This document shows positions 5,655-12,968 of a stretch of 24,313 nucleotides of DNA, in pieces. A program made the position numbers and the translations under genes. The notes beneath the pieces are model-generated. The model was not told where the DNA came from, searched no databases, and worked only from the letters and a program-made list of their open reading frames with translations. Positions within the stretch are counted from its first letter, which is position 1. Each line of letters starts with the position of its first letter. The stretch is from Halobacteriales archaeon QH_8_67_36. Lineage in GTDB: Archaea; Halobacteriota; Halobacteria; Halobacteriales; Haloarculaceae. The stretch covers positions 1-24,313 of the forward strand of contig PXQZ01000100.1 in the NCBI GenBank assembly GCA_003021755.1, written 5' to 3'.

Positions 5655-7877
5655 CTACGGTGGTTCGCGGTAGAGTCGGGTCAACGTTTCGACACACGCC
5701 CCGACGGCCCGCTTGCACTCGCGCTCGGAGACGAACCCCATCCGCTCGGTAACCGCACTCCACGGGCGGGCCTGCAACACCTTTCGGACGAGCAGGCGCT
5801 CCTCGCGGGCCGACAGCGACTCCGGGTCGGCCGGCGCCACGAGGTGCCGGAGCGTGAGCCGTCGGAACGGAGCCGGGTCCGTATCGAGGACGGAGGTGCC
5901 GGCTGGGACGCCACTGACCAGCCGCCACTCCCACGTCGAGAGGTCGAGCGTCGGTTCGGCGTCGACGGCCGCGAGGACGGCCCGGACCACGTCGGCGTCG
6001 GCGTCGTCGAGCGCGTCGGTCAGCGTGGCGCCGATGCGGTCACAGAACCACCCGGTGTGCCGAGCGGCCAGTTCGCGGCCGGCGTCCGAACAGGGGTCGA
6101 GCATGACGGCCGAGTACTCCCCGCTGCGGTCGTTGCGCGAGGTCGAGAGATGGAGCGTCCGGTAGCCGTTCGCCCGCCAGAAGCGGAGGAGTTCGGGGGT
6201 CGCGCCGAAGCCGACGCCCAGCCAGTCCAGACTGTCGGCGAACTCCCGGCGGACCTCGGACAGCAGCGCCGACCCGAGGCCACGCGAGCGGACGGCCCCG
6301 TGCGTGGCGATGCGGAGGACGCGTCGCCCGGTCGGCACGGCCGCGGCCTCGTCACGGAGCTGTGTGGTCAGTACGTCCGGAATCATGTTCCCCCGGACGC
6401 GTCCACCGTCGTACATCCGCTCGCGCGTCTCGCTGTCCAGGGCCCCCTCCCGAGCCAGCAGCGCCACGGCGACGACGTGGCCCCGGTGTGTCAGCGCCCG
6501 GACGGCGAGGTTCGGGGCGTCCAGCAGCCGCGCGAGGTCGGTCGGCTCCGTCCGGTAGTGGGCCAGCACGAGCAGGCCGAACGCCTCCCGGAGGCGGTGT
6601 TCGTCGGTCAGGAGCGCCGCCGACGAGAGCCGGCGGTAGGTGACGGTCTCCGGGGTTGCGTCGGTGACGAGCGGTCCGACCGGCGGCCGCGCGTCGAGCA
6701 GGAGCGCCCGGAACGCCCACACCTCGACGGGGTCGGCGTCGGCAAAGCGGATGGGCGCGGTCATCGACACCTCGGAGACCTCGTGGTCACAGTCGGCCAG
6801 CCGATCCCGGAACCGGACGGAGAAGCCACGGCCGGCGCCCTCGTAGCCGTGGACCGTCGTGGTGAACGCCACCGCCGGGGCGCCGAGCAGCCCTTCGAGG
6901 CGCCGGACGGACAGAGCGGCGGCCTCGTCGACGAGGACCACGTCCGGCTCGCCAGGCAGGTCGACCGCGTCGGCCGGCGGCTCGTACCGGACACAACCCC
7001 CACTTTCGCCGCCCACTGACAGCCGGTGTGGCCCGTCGTCCCTGTCCCGTTCGACCGGTTCGCCGAGCGTCTCCAGCAGCGCCGCCGCGCGGGTGAACAG
7101 CTCCTCCGCGCTCCGGTACTGCGGGGCGGTCACGAGTACGTCACGCCCCTCCAGCGCGAGGTTCGCGGCGGCCAGCCCGGCGGCACTGGATTTCCCCCGG
7201 CCGCGGTCGGCCTCCACGACGACGGCGTGGCCGGACGCAGCGAGCGATTCGAGGGCTCGCACGGCGTCGCGCTGGTCGTCGGTCCGGCACGACTCGTAGG
7301 TCGCCCGGGCGAAGGCGTGGTCGGCCGGGGGGGTGGGTGCCGTACATGCCGGTCGTGGCGGCGGCTCGGTCAATCCGTCTTTCTCGACGGTGTCACCCCC
7401 CTCGTCGACGGCAACGACGGCGACCCCGCGGTGCGCTCTGATAGTTTCGACCAGCCGACGCCGGAAGTACCCGGTCACCTGCTCGCGGTCGAACGGCGGC
7501 ACCGCGAGCGACTCGTCGAAGTCGTCCCGCCGCCGGGCCCAGTCGTCCAGCGGCGGCGCCAGCACGAGCAACAGTCCGCCCCCATCGACGGCGCCCACGG
7601 CGGTGCCGAGCGCGTTCGGCCGGAGTTCGCGGTGGGCGTCGAGGACGACGGCCGACCGCGTCCGCCCCAGCAGTTCGGCGGCGCGACGCTGGTCGTGGCG
7701 CTCACAGCTACCCAGCGGCTCGGGGCCCAGGACCGTCATCTCGGCCTCCGGGACATCTGCTGCGGCGAGCGCCGTGGCCGCCCGGTCGCGTGTCAGGTCG
7801 GGGTCGCCAGTCAGGAGCAGCACCCGCCGCTCGTCGGCTCGCTGGGCCTCGGTCCGGAGCGCCCGGGCCAGTTCCAT
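5655..7877 (-). CDS. tmcA: tRNA(Met) cytidine acetyltransferase TmcA
   Basis: This 740-residue enzyme makes N4-acetylcytidine in tRNA using acetyl-CoA and ATP. The N-terminal region (about 1-160) matches the DUF1726-type domain. A RecA-like helicase domain follows, with Walker A EADRGRGKSSAAG (222-234) and a DEAA Walker B box (VVLVDEAAAL, about 313-322). A GNAT acetyltransferase domain contains the acetyl-CoA loop RIATHGAVRSRGLGSALL (522-539). A C-terminal tRNA-binding region ends at the TAG at 5655. Length and domain order are those of archaeal TmcA, and no lesion is seen. In archaea homologues acetylate several RNAs, so the substrate may be broader than elongator tRNA-Met. The DUF456 gene follows closely. 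Confidence 0.93.
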   Translation of the reverse strand: MELARALRTEAQRADERRVLLLTGDPDLTRDRAATALAAADVPEAEMTVLGPEPLGSCERHDQRRAAELLGRTRSAVVLDAHRELRPNALGTAVGAVDGGGLLLVLAPPLDDWARRRDDFDESLAVPPFDREQVTGYFRRRLVETIRAHRGVAVVAVDEGGDTVEKDGLTEPPPRPACTAPTPPADHAFARATYESCRTDDQRDAVRALESLAASGHAVVVEADRGRGKSSAAGLAAANLALEGRDVLVTAPQYRSAEELFTRAAALLETLGEPVERDRDDGPHRLSVGGESGGCVRYEPPADAVDLPGEPDVVLVDEAAALSVRRLEGLLGAPAVAFTTTVHGYEGAGRGFSVRFRDRLADCDHEVSEVSMTAPIRFADADPVEVWAFRALLLDARPPVGPLVTDATPETVTYRRLSSAALLTDEHRLREAFGLLVLAHYRTEPTDLARLLDAPNLAVRALTHRGHVVAVALLAREGALDSETRERMYDGGRVRGNMIPDVLTTQLRDEAAAVPTGRRVLRIATHGAVRSRGLGSALLSEVRREFADSLDWLGVGFGATPELLRFWRANGYRTLHLSTSRNDRSGEYSAVMLDPCSDAGRELAARHTGWFCDRIGATLTDALDDADADVVRAVLAAVDAEPTLDLSTWEWRLVSGVPAGTSVLDTDPAPFRRLTLRHLVAPADPESLSAREERLLVRKVLQARPWSAVTERMGFVSERECKRAVGACVETLTRLYREPP

Positions 7878-8226
7878 ATCGACTCTCCGCAGTGGCTCCG
7901 TATGGAACTGACGGAACCGACGCCGGCCGCGAGGGCTGTTTCGAACGGCCGGCGTTGGCTCGGGTCGCTACGGCTTTCCTCTGACGGCGAAGCTGATTTC
8001 AATGACACAGGTCGTCGTCCCGGTCCGCTGACGAAAGACTTCGAGTACGCTGGCCGAACGCGCCGAATCGTCCGGGGACCGGTTTGTGCCGGATGACCAA
8101 ACGTACATGTGAGTAGAGTTATCACGGTAACTATACCGATTATTTCCGCAAGACGTGGCGGTTCTACGTGAATAATCAAACAATCTTCCAACACTTATTT
8201 GACCGTTCGGCCCTTTTACTAGCGTG
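7878..8226. other. Intergenic region between tmcA and the zinc-ribbon gene
   Basis: These 349 bases separate two divergent genes. I see no convincing coding frame: open frames across it show no protein-like composition. The right third (about 8100-8225) is markedly AT-richer than the rest of the window and contains several TATA-like sequences (ACTATACCG near 8130, TTATTT near 8195). It probably holds both promoters. An unannotated small RNA is possible but nothing here proves it. Confidence 0.5.
8194..8200 (+). promoter_or_regulatory. TATA box for the zinc-ribbon gene
   Basis: CTTATTT sits about 30 nt before the ATG at 8227, the expected spacing for a leaderless haloarchaeal transcript. Confidence 0.5.
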
Positions 8227-8430
8227 ATGACTTCCCTTACGTCCGTCCCCGCACACGCGACCGCGACTGCACCGCCCCCTGAGGGCCGCCAGAAGACGTC
8301 GCTGTTCTGTCCCTCCTGTGGCCACGAGAGTCCGATCACCGGCGACTGGGACGTCGAACAGACCGCCGACGGGCGCGCCTATCGGTGCCCCTGTTGTCAC
8401 ACGGTAATCAGCAGCCGCCCCGAGAACTAA
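8227..8430 (+). CDS. Small zinc-ribbon protein
   Basis: This encodes about 66 residues. The first 25 are Ala/Thr/Pro-rich and probably disordered. The rest is a compact zinc ribbon with two Cys pairs, CPSC (in LFCPSCGHESP) and CPCC (in YRCPCCHTVI). I chose the ATG at 8227 over the GTG at 8224 because of the TATA box spacing. The stop TAA (8428-8430) overlaps the stop of the convergent eIF2B-like gene on the other strand. Small zinc-ribbon proteins of this kind are common in haloarchaea and most have no known function; nucleic-acid or protein binding is a guess. Confidence 0.7.
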   Translation: MTSLTSVPAHATATAPPPEGRQKTSLFCPSCGHESPITGDWDVEQTADGRAYRCPCCHTVISSRPEN

Positions 8431-9284
8431 TCCGAGAGGTCGTGTGTCTCCTTGTCGGTGATAATCGAGTCCAGCAGCGACAGCGGCGTCGCGTCGTAAG
8501 CCGGGTTGCCGACCGTGAACTCGTCGGCCGGTTCGCGGTGGACTTCCGAGGGCGAGCGAATCTCGTTCTCGAAGGCGAACGCGCCGTCGACGAACTTCGA
8601 GTCGGCGCCCACGACCGTCATTGGCACCGATTCGTAATCCGCCGCTGTCGCCAGCGGATACGTCCCGATGCGGTTGTACAGCGTCTCGTCGACGATGCAG
8701 TCCATCCCAACGACGACCCGGTCGGTCGCCGGGAGATAGTGGCCGGTCGCGGCGTCGACCAGCAGCGTCACCTCGACGCCGTCGAGCGCACCCAGCTTGC
8801 GCGCCATCTTCCGCCCGAGATAGCGTGGCCGTGACTCGGAGACGTACACCTCGAAGGTCGCGCCGTCGTCGACGGCCGCCTCGATAGCGGCCAGCACCGT
8901 CGAGGAGAAGTCGTGCGTGAACAGTACCTCCTCCTCGGCCAGCGTCGCAGCCCCGCGCTCGGCGGCGCGCTCCTTGGCCGCCTCCACGTTGCCGACCACG
9001 CGGTCGATGGCCTCCACAGTCAGGCCCTTGGCCGTCGAGACGTCCGCCGGGTCTGCGTCGGCGACCGTCTCGACTATCTCCCGCTGTGTGGTGTGTAGCG
9101 ACGCGTGGGACCGGTTAGCCCGTCGTAACGCGTGGCTGTTGCGCTCCAGCGCGCGGAGATACTCCTCGACGGTCGGGACCTCCCGCTCAGTCAGCTCCCG
9201 CAGCGCTCTCGCTGCCTTTACCGCGACGACAGAGGAGCTGTGGGTCTGCATCTCCTCTATCTCCGCGACTGTCTCGTCGATCAT
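8427..9284 (-). CDS. eIF2B/ribose-1,5-bisphosphate isomerase superfamily protein lacking the isomerase Cys
   Basis: This encodes 285 residues from the ATG at 9284; the longer frame to 9377 adds unlikely sequence. Residues 1-110 are helical; the rest is the Rossmann-like domain of the eIF2B-alpha/MtnA/R15P isomerase superfamily, with VYVSESRPRYLGRKMARKL (147-164), VVVGMDCIVDETLYNRIGT (190-208) and NPAYDATPLSLLDSIITD (260-277). The active-site Asp of R15P isomerases is kept (Asp195 in GMD). The catalytic Cys, found in a THCHS motif in Thermococcus, is replaced: here it reads T-H-D125-F-S. I therefore doubt isomerase activity and favour an eIF2B-like regulatory role, perhaps binding a sugar phosphate or nucleotide. 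A PfkB kinase gene lies 180 nt upstream on the same strand. Confidence 0.75.
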   Translation of the reverse strand: MIDETVAEIEEMQTHSSSVVAVKAARALRELTEREVPTVEEYLRALERNSHALRRANRSHASLHTTQREIVETVADADPADVSTAKGLTVEAIDRVVGNVEAAKERAAERGAATLAEEEVLFTHDFSSTVLAAIEAAVDDGATFEVYVSESRPRYLGRKMARKLGALDGVEVTLLVDAATGHYLPATDRVVVGMDCIVDETLYNRIGTYPLATAADYESVPMTVVGADSKFVDGAFAFENEIRSPSEVHREPADEFTVGNPAYDATPLSLLDSIITDKETHDLSD

Positions 9285-9464
9285 ACGAGCGGGTCCGAGA
9301 CGAACGGGTATGTGTTTTCCCCTCGCCGCATAGCGATCAGTGTACTGGATACGACTCCTGCTGTGACTTACGAGCACTGCCAGAAAGCCCCGGCGGTTGC
9401 TTCATCGGCCACAAGAACGGAGGAACGCGAGGCGTCGACACGCCGAAACGGTCGACTGCGCCAG

Positions 9465-10574
9465 CTAGAATTTCGTGAGGTAGTCGTCCACGAACGCCCG
9501 GACATCGTCGAGCGAGGGCTGGTCGGCGGTGCGGACGAAGTGACCGGCAACGGCGTTGCCCACGACGACGGCGGCCGCGGGGTCGAGCCCCGAGATGCGA
9601 CCCAGCGCCAGCCCGGCGTTGAAGTGGTCGCCGGAGCTGGTGGTCATTTCGGGGTCCTCGACCGCCGGTACGGCTACGCTAGCGGTGCCGTCGGCGGTGA
9701 CGACGACCGAGCGGTCGATGCCGTGGCCGACGAACCACGTCGGCCCGAGCGCGTCGAAGACGGCCTCGGCGGCGGCCTCGAACGTCCGGTCGGCCTCGCC
9801 GCCGTAGGCGTCGGCCAGTACGTTCGTCTCCGCGCGGTTCGCCGAGACGACCACGTGAGTCACGTCGGTCAGCCCGCCGATTGCCTCGCGGCCCGACCGC
9901 AGCCGGTCGGTGTCGAGCTTTCGCACGTCACCGGGGTCGACCAGTACCGTCGCCGGCGGGTCGTCGATGTCGCCCCAGAAGTCCCGAAGGCCCGACAGTA
10001 CGCTGGGGGTGTGGGGCGTCTCGGACCAGTAGCCCACGCCGAGCAGCGCCGCGCCGTCGAGTCGGTCGGCGAGGCGGTCGTGGCCGAAGCGCTCGTCGAG
10101 CCCCGCCCAGTCCAGTGTCATCGTGTCGCCGATTTCGGTCAGCATCAGCTTCCCGTCGTCGAACTCGACGGCGTCGGTGACCCCGGGCTCACCGAGCGTC
10201 ACGATGTCGTAGTCGCCGAACTCCCGCTCGAACGTCTCGCGGACCGGGTCGCCGTACATCCCGACGAGCGTCGGGTCGAACGCCCAGGTCCCGAACGCAC
10301 GCGCCAGGTGGCAGGTGTGGCCGCCGGTGCGACGACCCTCCTCCAGCCACTCGTAGGAGAGCGAACTCCCGGCCTTCACCGAGCGGTCCAGCCGGTTACG
10401 GAAGTCGGCGAGGCTTGGCAGCCGCTCGTGGGTGGTCGGGTCGGTCCGGTCGGCAACGACTTCGCGGACGCGGTCGAGGTAGCCATCGAAGCCGAACACG
10501 ACACGACGGGCATCGACGCTGTCGGGCAGTTGCCGGCGTGCGGTCTCGACGGCGCGCCGCGTCTCGTCGTCCAT
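9465..10574 (-). CDS. PfkB/ribokinase superfamily sugar kinase, divergent
   Basis: This encodes 369 residues, longer than the usual 300-320. Superfamily marks are RRTGGHTCHLARAFGT (81-96, equivalent of the GG substrate motif), the metal-site NxxE as NRAE (246-249), and the catalytic Asp316 in TTSSGDHFNAGLALG (311-325). The anion-hole motif is SSGD rather than the usual GAGD. The substrate is a sugar or sugar phosphate; ribose-1-phosphate, fructose phosphate or a nucleoside are all possible. The start at 10574 directly abuts the stop of the aldolase gene (10575-10577), so the two are cotranscribed, pointing to hexose or pentose phosphate metabolism. The eIF2B-like gene lies downstream. No lesion is seen. 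Confidence 0.78.
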   Translation of the reverse strand: MDDETRRAVETARRQLPDSVDARRVVFGFDGYLDRVREVVADRTDPTTHERLPSLADFRNRLDRSVKAGSSLSYEWLEEGRRTGGHTCHLARAFGTWAFDPTLVGMYGDPVRETFEREFGDYDIVTLGEPGVTDAVEFDDGKLMLTEIGDTMTLDWAGLDERFGHDRLADRLDGAALLGVGYWSETPHTPSVLSGLRDFWGDIDDPPATVLVDPGDVRKLDTDRLRSGREAIGGLTDVTHVVVSANRAETNVLADAYGGEADRTFEAAAEAVFDALGPTWFVGHGIDRSVVVTADGTASVAVPAVEDPEMTTSSGDHFNAGLALGRISGLDPAAAVVVGNAVAGHFVRTADQPSLDDVRAFVDDYLTKF

Positions 10575-11286
10575 CTACAGCACGTCGTCCGCGCTGGCAC
10601 CCTCGAAGACGACTTCTTCGAGCATGTCGAGCATCTCGTAGGGGTTCTCGCGCTGCCAGACGTTCCGGCCGACGGCCAGGCCGGCGACGCCGACGTCCAT
10701 GCAGTCCGCGACGAGTTCGAGGAAATCCCGGTCGGAGGATTTCGACCCACCGGACAGCAGCACGCGGTTGTCGGCGGCGCTCCGGACGGCGTAGTCCATG
10801 GCCTCCTTGCTTCGGGGGTATTTCACCTTCGTGAAGTCGGCGCCCAGTTCGAGCCCGAGCCGGGCGGCGTAGGCGATGATCTCCTCGCTGCGATGTGACT
10901 TGACGGCCTGGCCGCGCGGGTACGACCACATGGCGATGGGGAGGTCGTGGTCGCGGGCGGACTCCTGGACCGGGCGGAAGTCCTCGAACATCTCCGGTTC
11001 CTCGTTGACGCCGGGGTAGATAGTGTAGCCGATGGCGTCGGCGCCCAGTTCGGCGGCGTACTCGACGGACCAGTTCTGGGCGGAGTAGGGGTCGCCCATC
11101 CAGAGGTCGGAGCCACCGTTGAGTTTCGCCAGGCGCGTCGTGGGTCGCCATCTCGAATATCCGGTTGGGGTCCAGCCGTTCCTCCACGCCGGAGTACTGC
11201 TTCGGACCGTGCTCCATCCCGTGGTCGTGTGCCAGCACCAGGGTCTTGTCGTTACGGACGAGCGGTGAGTCTCCAAGCGGTCGCAT
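10575..11286 (-). pseudogene. Class I fructose-bisphosphate aldolase, broken by an internal frameshifting deletion
   Basis: The gene starts at 11286 with MRPLGDSPLVRNDKTLVLAH and reads normally for 51 residues to MATHDA (11134). It then resumes in another frame at LAKLNGGSDLWMGDP (from 11132) and continues to the TAG at 10575, another 185 residues. Archaeal DhnA-type aldolases have roughly 27 more residues between these points, so I infer a deletion of about 80 bases that also shifts the frame. The Schiff-base region ADFTKVKYPRS and the phosphate-binding LLSGGSKSSD and GLAVGRN segments are intact in the second part. The enzyme would interconvert fructose-1,6-bisphosphate with DHAP and GAP. 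As given, no full-length product can be made. It may be a true pseudogene or a sequence/assembly error. Confidence 0.85.
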
Positions 11287-11311
11287 GAGAAGAAACTACC
11301 CAGAAGGCACA

Positions 11312-11332
11312 TTAACAGATTTCGGTTCCGAA
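11312..11332 (-). promoter_or_regulatory. Aldolase promoter: TATA box with adjacent palindrome
   Basis: On the minus strand a TTAAT element (11312-11316) lies about 27 nt before the aldolase ATG at 11286. Just upstream of it is a perfect short inverted repeat, arms TTCGG and CCGAA around a TT spacer (11321-11332), placed where a regulator or BRE-region binder would act. The regulator is unknown. Confidence 0.4.
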
Positions 11333-11404
11333 TTTTTACTCTCGTTCGTGTTTGTTTCTGCCCGGTCCATCGGGGTTATGTGGCTGGGGGGCGAACATGA
11401 CGGT

Positions 11405-11554
11405 ATGCCGACAGTAGAACTCGACGAGGAGACGGTGCGACGCCTCGACGGGCTCCGGGTGGAAGACGAGTCCTACGACGAACTCGTCACAGAACTCATC
11501 AACATCTACGAGGCCGAGGAGCTGACGCTGTTTCACGGCGGCGACGAGTACTAA
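11405..11554 (+). CDS. 49-residue antitoxin-like (VapB/RHH-type) small protein
   Basis: This tiny acidic protein begins MPTVELDEETVRRLDGLRVE. A short strand (PTVELD), a helix (EETVRRLDGL) and a second helix (YDELVTELINIYEA) resemble the ribbon-helix-helix pattern of VapB-type antitoxins and of small haloarchaeal proteins found without a partner. No toxin gene (PIN domain or similar) adjoins it, so a toxin-antitoxin role is not supported here. I chose the ATG at 11405 because the upstream in-frame ATG at 11378 adds non-conserved-looking residues. Its function is unknown. Confidence 0.65.
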   Translation: MPTVELDEETVRRLDGLRVEDESYDELVTELINIYEAEELTLFHGGDEY

Positions 11555-11618
11555 GGACCCGGGGGACAGCCGACACCGTCGCTCCACGGTCGGTGTGTCA
11601 GCCGTTTCGACGACCTTG

Positions 11619-12065
11619 TCAGCCCGCGGCCCGCTCGCAGATACTCCCCCAGCGGCCGTTCGATTCGAGTTCCTGCTGTAGCTCGTCGGCGTAGGCCTGG
11701 GCTAGCTGTTCGGCTTCCCCGGTCCGTTCGTCGTCCCCGCGCCCGCCGGCCAGTCCCAGGGCCGCCTTCACGCCGTCGAGCAGCCCGCCGGAGCCGCCCC
11801 CGCTGTCGTCCCTACCCGGTGCGCCACCCGTCGGTCCGCCCTGGCCGACCTTGTCGAGTTCGGGCATGATGGAGGGGAGCCGCGACGTGTCGGCGACGAG
11901 GGTTGCCGACTCGGGGTCGTCCGCTCCCTCGATCTCGAACTCGACGGCCGTCATGACGAGCCCCCATTGCTGGTTCGAGAACGATGAGGCCTCTACACGG
12001 TCCGTGAACTGCCTGTCGACCGTCATCCGCTCGCCCGCGATTCGCCCGGTCCAGTCGTCGCTCAT
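11619..12065 (-). CDS. Conserved haloarchaeal protein (DUF5799-like)
   Basis: This encodes 148 acidic residues. The N-terminal half (about 1-75) looks folded: DDWTGRIAGERMTVDRQF, then SNQQWGLVMTAVEFEIE and ATLVADTSRLPSIMPELD. A Gly/Asp-rich low-complexity linker follows (about 78-98), then an amphipathic C-terminal helix (GEAEQLAQAYADELQQELES). It resembles haloarchaeal family DUF5799 from memory; function is unknown. It stands alone, divergent in spacing from the antitoxin-like gene, which converges on it. Confidence 0.65.
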   Translation of the reverse strand: MSDDWTGRIAGERMTVDRQFTDRVEASSFSNQQWGLVMTAVEFEIEGADDPESATLVADTSRLPSIMPELDKVGQGGPTGGAPGRDDSGGGSGGLLDGVKAALGLAGGRGDDERTGEAEQLAQAYADELQQELESNGRWGSICERAAG

Positions 12066-12176
12066 ACCGGGTACTCGGGGGCCGCCCGGAAGAGCGTTTC
12101 TGACCGGCGGGGCCCGCCGGAACGTGCAGGTGGCCGACCGATGTCGGCGACACCGGACATCGGGCGACGGTCCCGC

Positions 12177-12572
12177 TCAGACGCCCGACTCGACGGAGAT
12201 GTCCGCGTGGAGTTCGTCGACGAGCGCGGAGTGGACGTGACAGATGTCCTCGCCCAGTTCGACGATGTCCCGTGCATCGTCGCCGAGGTCCTCCTCGACG
12301 GTCAGGTCGAACTCGATGGCTTCGAGGTCGTCGTCCTCGTCGATGTCGGCGGCGACCTCGATTTCGACCTCGCCGACGTCGTCGTAGCCGTGCTGGTCCG
12401 CGGCCACGCGCAGCGCCGGGATGTAACAAGAGGCGTAGTCGGCCGCCAGGACCTCGTTGGGCGACGGGCCGTCGTTGCTCAGCGCGTCGACGATGAGTTC
12501 CCACTCGCCGTTAATGACGCTCTCTACGGTGTAGCCGTTCTCGCACGTGCTCCAGACTTCGATGTCTGCCAT
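12177..12572 (-). CDS. OsmC family peroxiredoxin-like protein
   Basis: This encodes 131 residues starting MADIEVWSTCENGYTVESVI. It has the OsmC/Ohr fold pattern: N-terminal strands, a central helix with Cys49 (ADYASCYIPALRVAADQ), a beta hairpin (EVEIEVAADIDEDD) and a C-terminal helix with Cys111 (EDICHVHSAL). The two Cys are at the expected positions for the redox-active pair that reduces organic hydroperoxides. The start at 12572 is preferred over 12596 because a TATA box lies about 30 nt upstream of it. OsmC proteins protect against oxidative stress; which peroxide is used here is unknown. Confidence 0.85.
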   Translation of the reverse strand: MADIEVWSTCENGYTVESVINGEWELIVDALSNDGPSPNEVLAADYASCYIPALRVAADQHGYDDVGEVEIEVAADIDEDDDLEAIEFDLTVEEDLGDDARDIVELGEDICHVHSALVDELHADISVESGV

Positions 12573-12598
12573 ACCGTTCGGGCGGTCGCGTTCCACAG

Positions 12599-12607
12599 CA
12601 TAAACTT
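12599..12607 (-). promoter_or_regulatory. TATA box for the osmC gene
   Basis: On the minus strand AAGTTTATG lies about 30 nt upstream of the ATG at 12572, consistent with a leaderless transcript. Confidence 0.5.
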
Positions 12608-12626
12608 GGTTGATACGGACGATCGT

Positions 12627-12637
12627 GTTTACTTTAG
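12627..12637 (+). promoter_or_regulatory. Orphan TATA-like box, probably the old mmsB-like promoter
   Basis: GTTTACTTTAG on the plus strand is a good haloarchaeal TATA candidate, but no credible gene starts 25-35 nt later. The next real gene on this strand is the truncated dehydrogenase at about 12969. I infer that this was its promoter before the palindromic block came between them. Confidence 0.4.
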
Positions 12638-12647
12638 CAGGAAATGA

Positions 12648-12965
12648 CTCTGAGAGCCAGAGAGCCCCGGCCAGCTAAACTCGGGGGCCTTGCTGCGGTC
12701 CTCACTGCGTTGCGGTCCTTGCTTCGGCCGCCTTCGTTTAGCTGGCCGCCCCTTTCAGCCCCACCCGTAGCCGGTTGGTCAGCCGGCATGGGTGGGGCTG
12801 AAAGGGGCCGTGTTCTCGGCGAACCCCGACGACGCAAGCACCTACTGGAGCGTGGTTCGAAAGGCGCTCCGCGCCTTTCGTCATCATGAGAGAGCTTCGC
12901 TCTCTCGAACGACAGCGAGTCGCGGGTCGCGAGGGACCGAAGGTCCCTCGTCTTGGCGAGCGGGC
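12648..12965. repeat. Palindrome-rich intergenic block
   Basis: This stretch of about 320 bases holds no convincing gene but is packed with perfect inverted repeats. GGCCAGCTAAAC (12669-12680) pairs with 12736-12747. CCCCTTTCAGCCCCACCC (12749-12766) pairs with 12790-12807, enclosing a 23-nt loop. Three short hairpins with 3-nt loops follow: 12858-12880 (10-bp stem, TCC loop), 12888-12906 (8-bp stem, TTC loop) and 12930-12950 (9-bp stem, GAA loop). The hairpins share their design with 2426-2470. The block runs straight into the coding sequence of the dehydrogenase and appears to have replaced its start. It may be a non-autonomous mobile element or a mosaic of dispersed repeats; no terminal target duplication was recognised. 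Confidence 0.75.
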
Positions 12966-12968
12966 CGA

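Noticed and set aside
5604..7019. Open frame of 471 codons on the plus strand.
   Set aside because: It is antisense to tmcA, has a shadow-like Arg/Gly/Val composition, and shows no domain. tmcA explains the region fully.
7878..8100. Open frames on both strands upstream of tmcA that could be a small gene.
   Set aside because: Their translations are Ser/Arg/Pro-rich and extend into real genes as shadows; no start with a suitable promoter was found.
9132..10898. Open frame of 588 codons on the plus strand.
   Set aside because: It is antisense to the kinase, the aldolase and part of the eIF2B-like gene, with no recognisable motif; long antisense frames are common at this GC content.
11405..11554. 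Toxin-antitoxin pair with the small antitoxin-like protein.
   Set aside because: No toxin-like gene lies next to it; the neighbours are a broken aldolase and a conserved soluble protein.
12792..12968. N-terminal extension of the dehydrogenase frame from GTG 12792.
   Set aside because: It translates the palindromic block, has no protein-like pattern, and the family never has such an extension; kept as repeat sequence instead.
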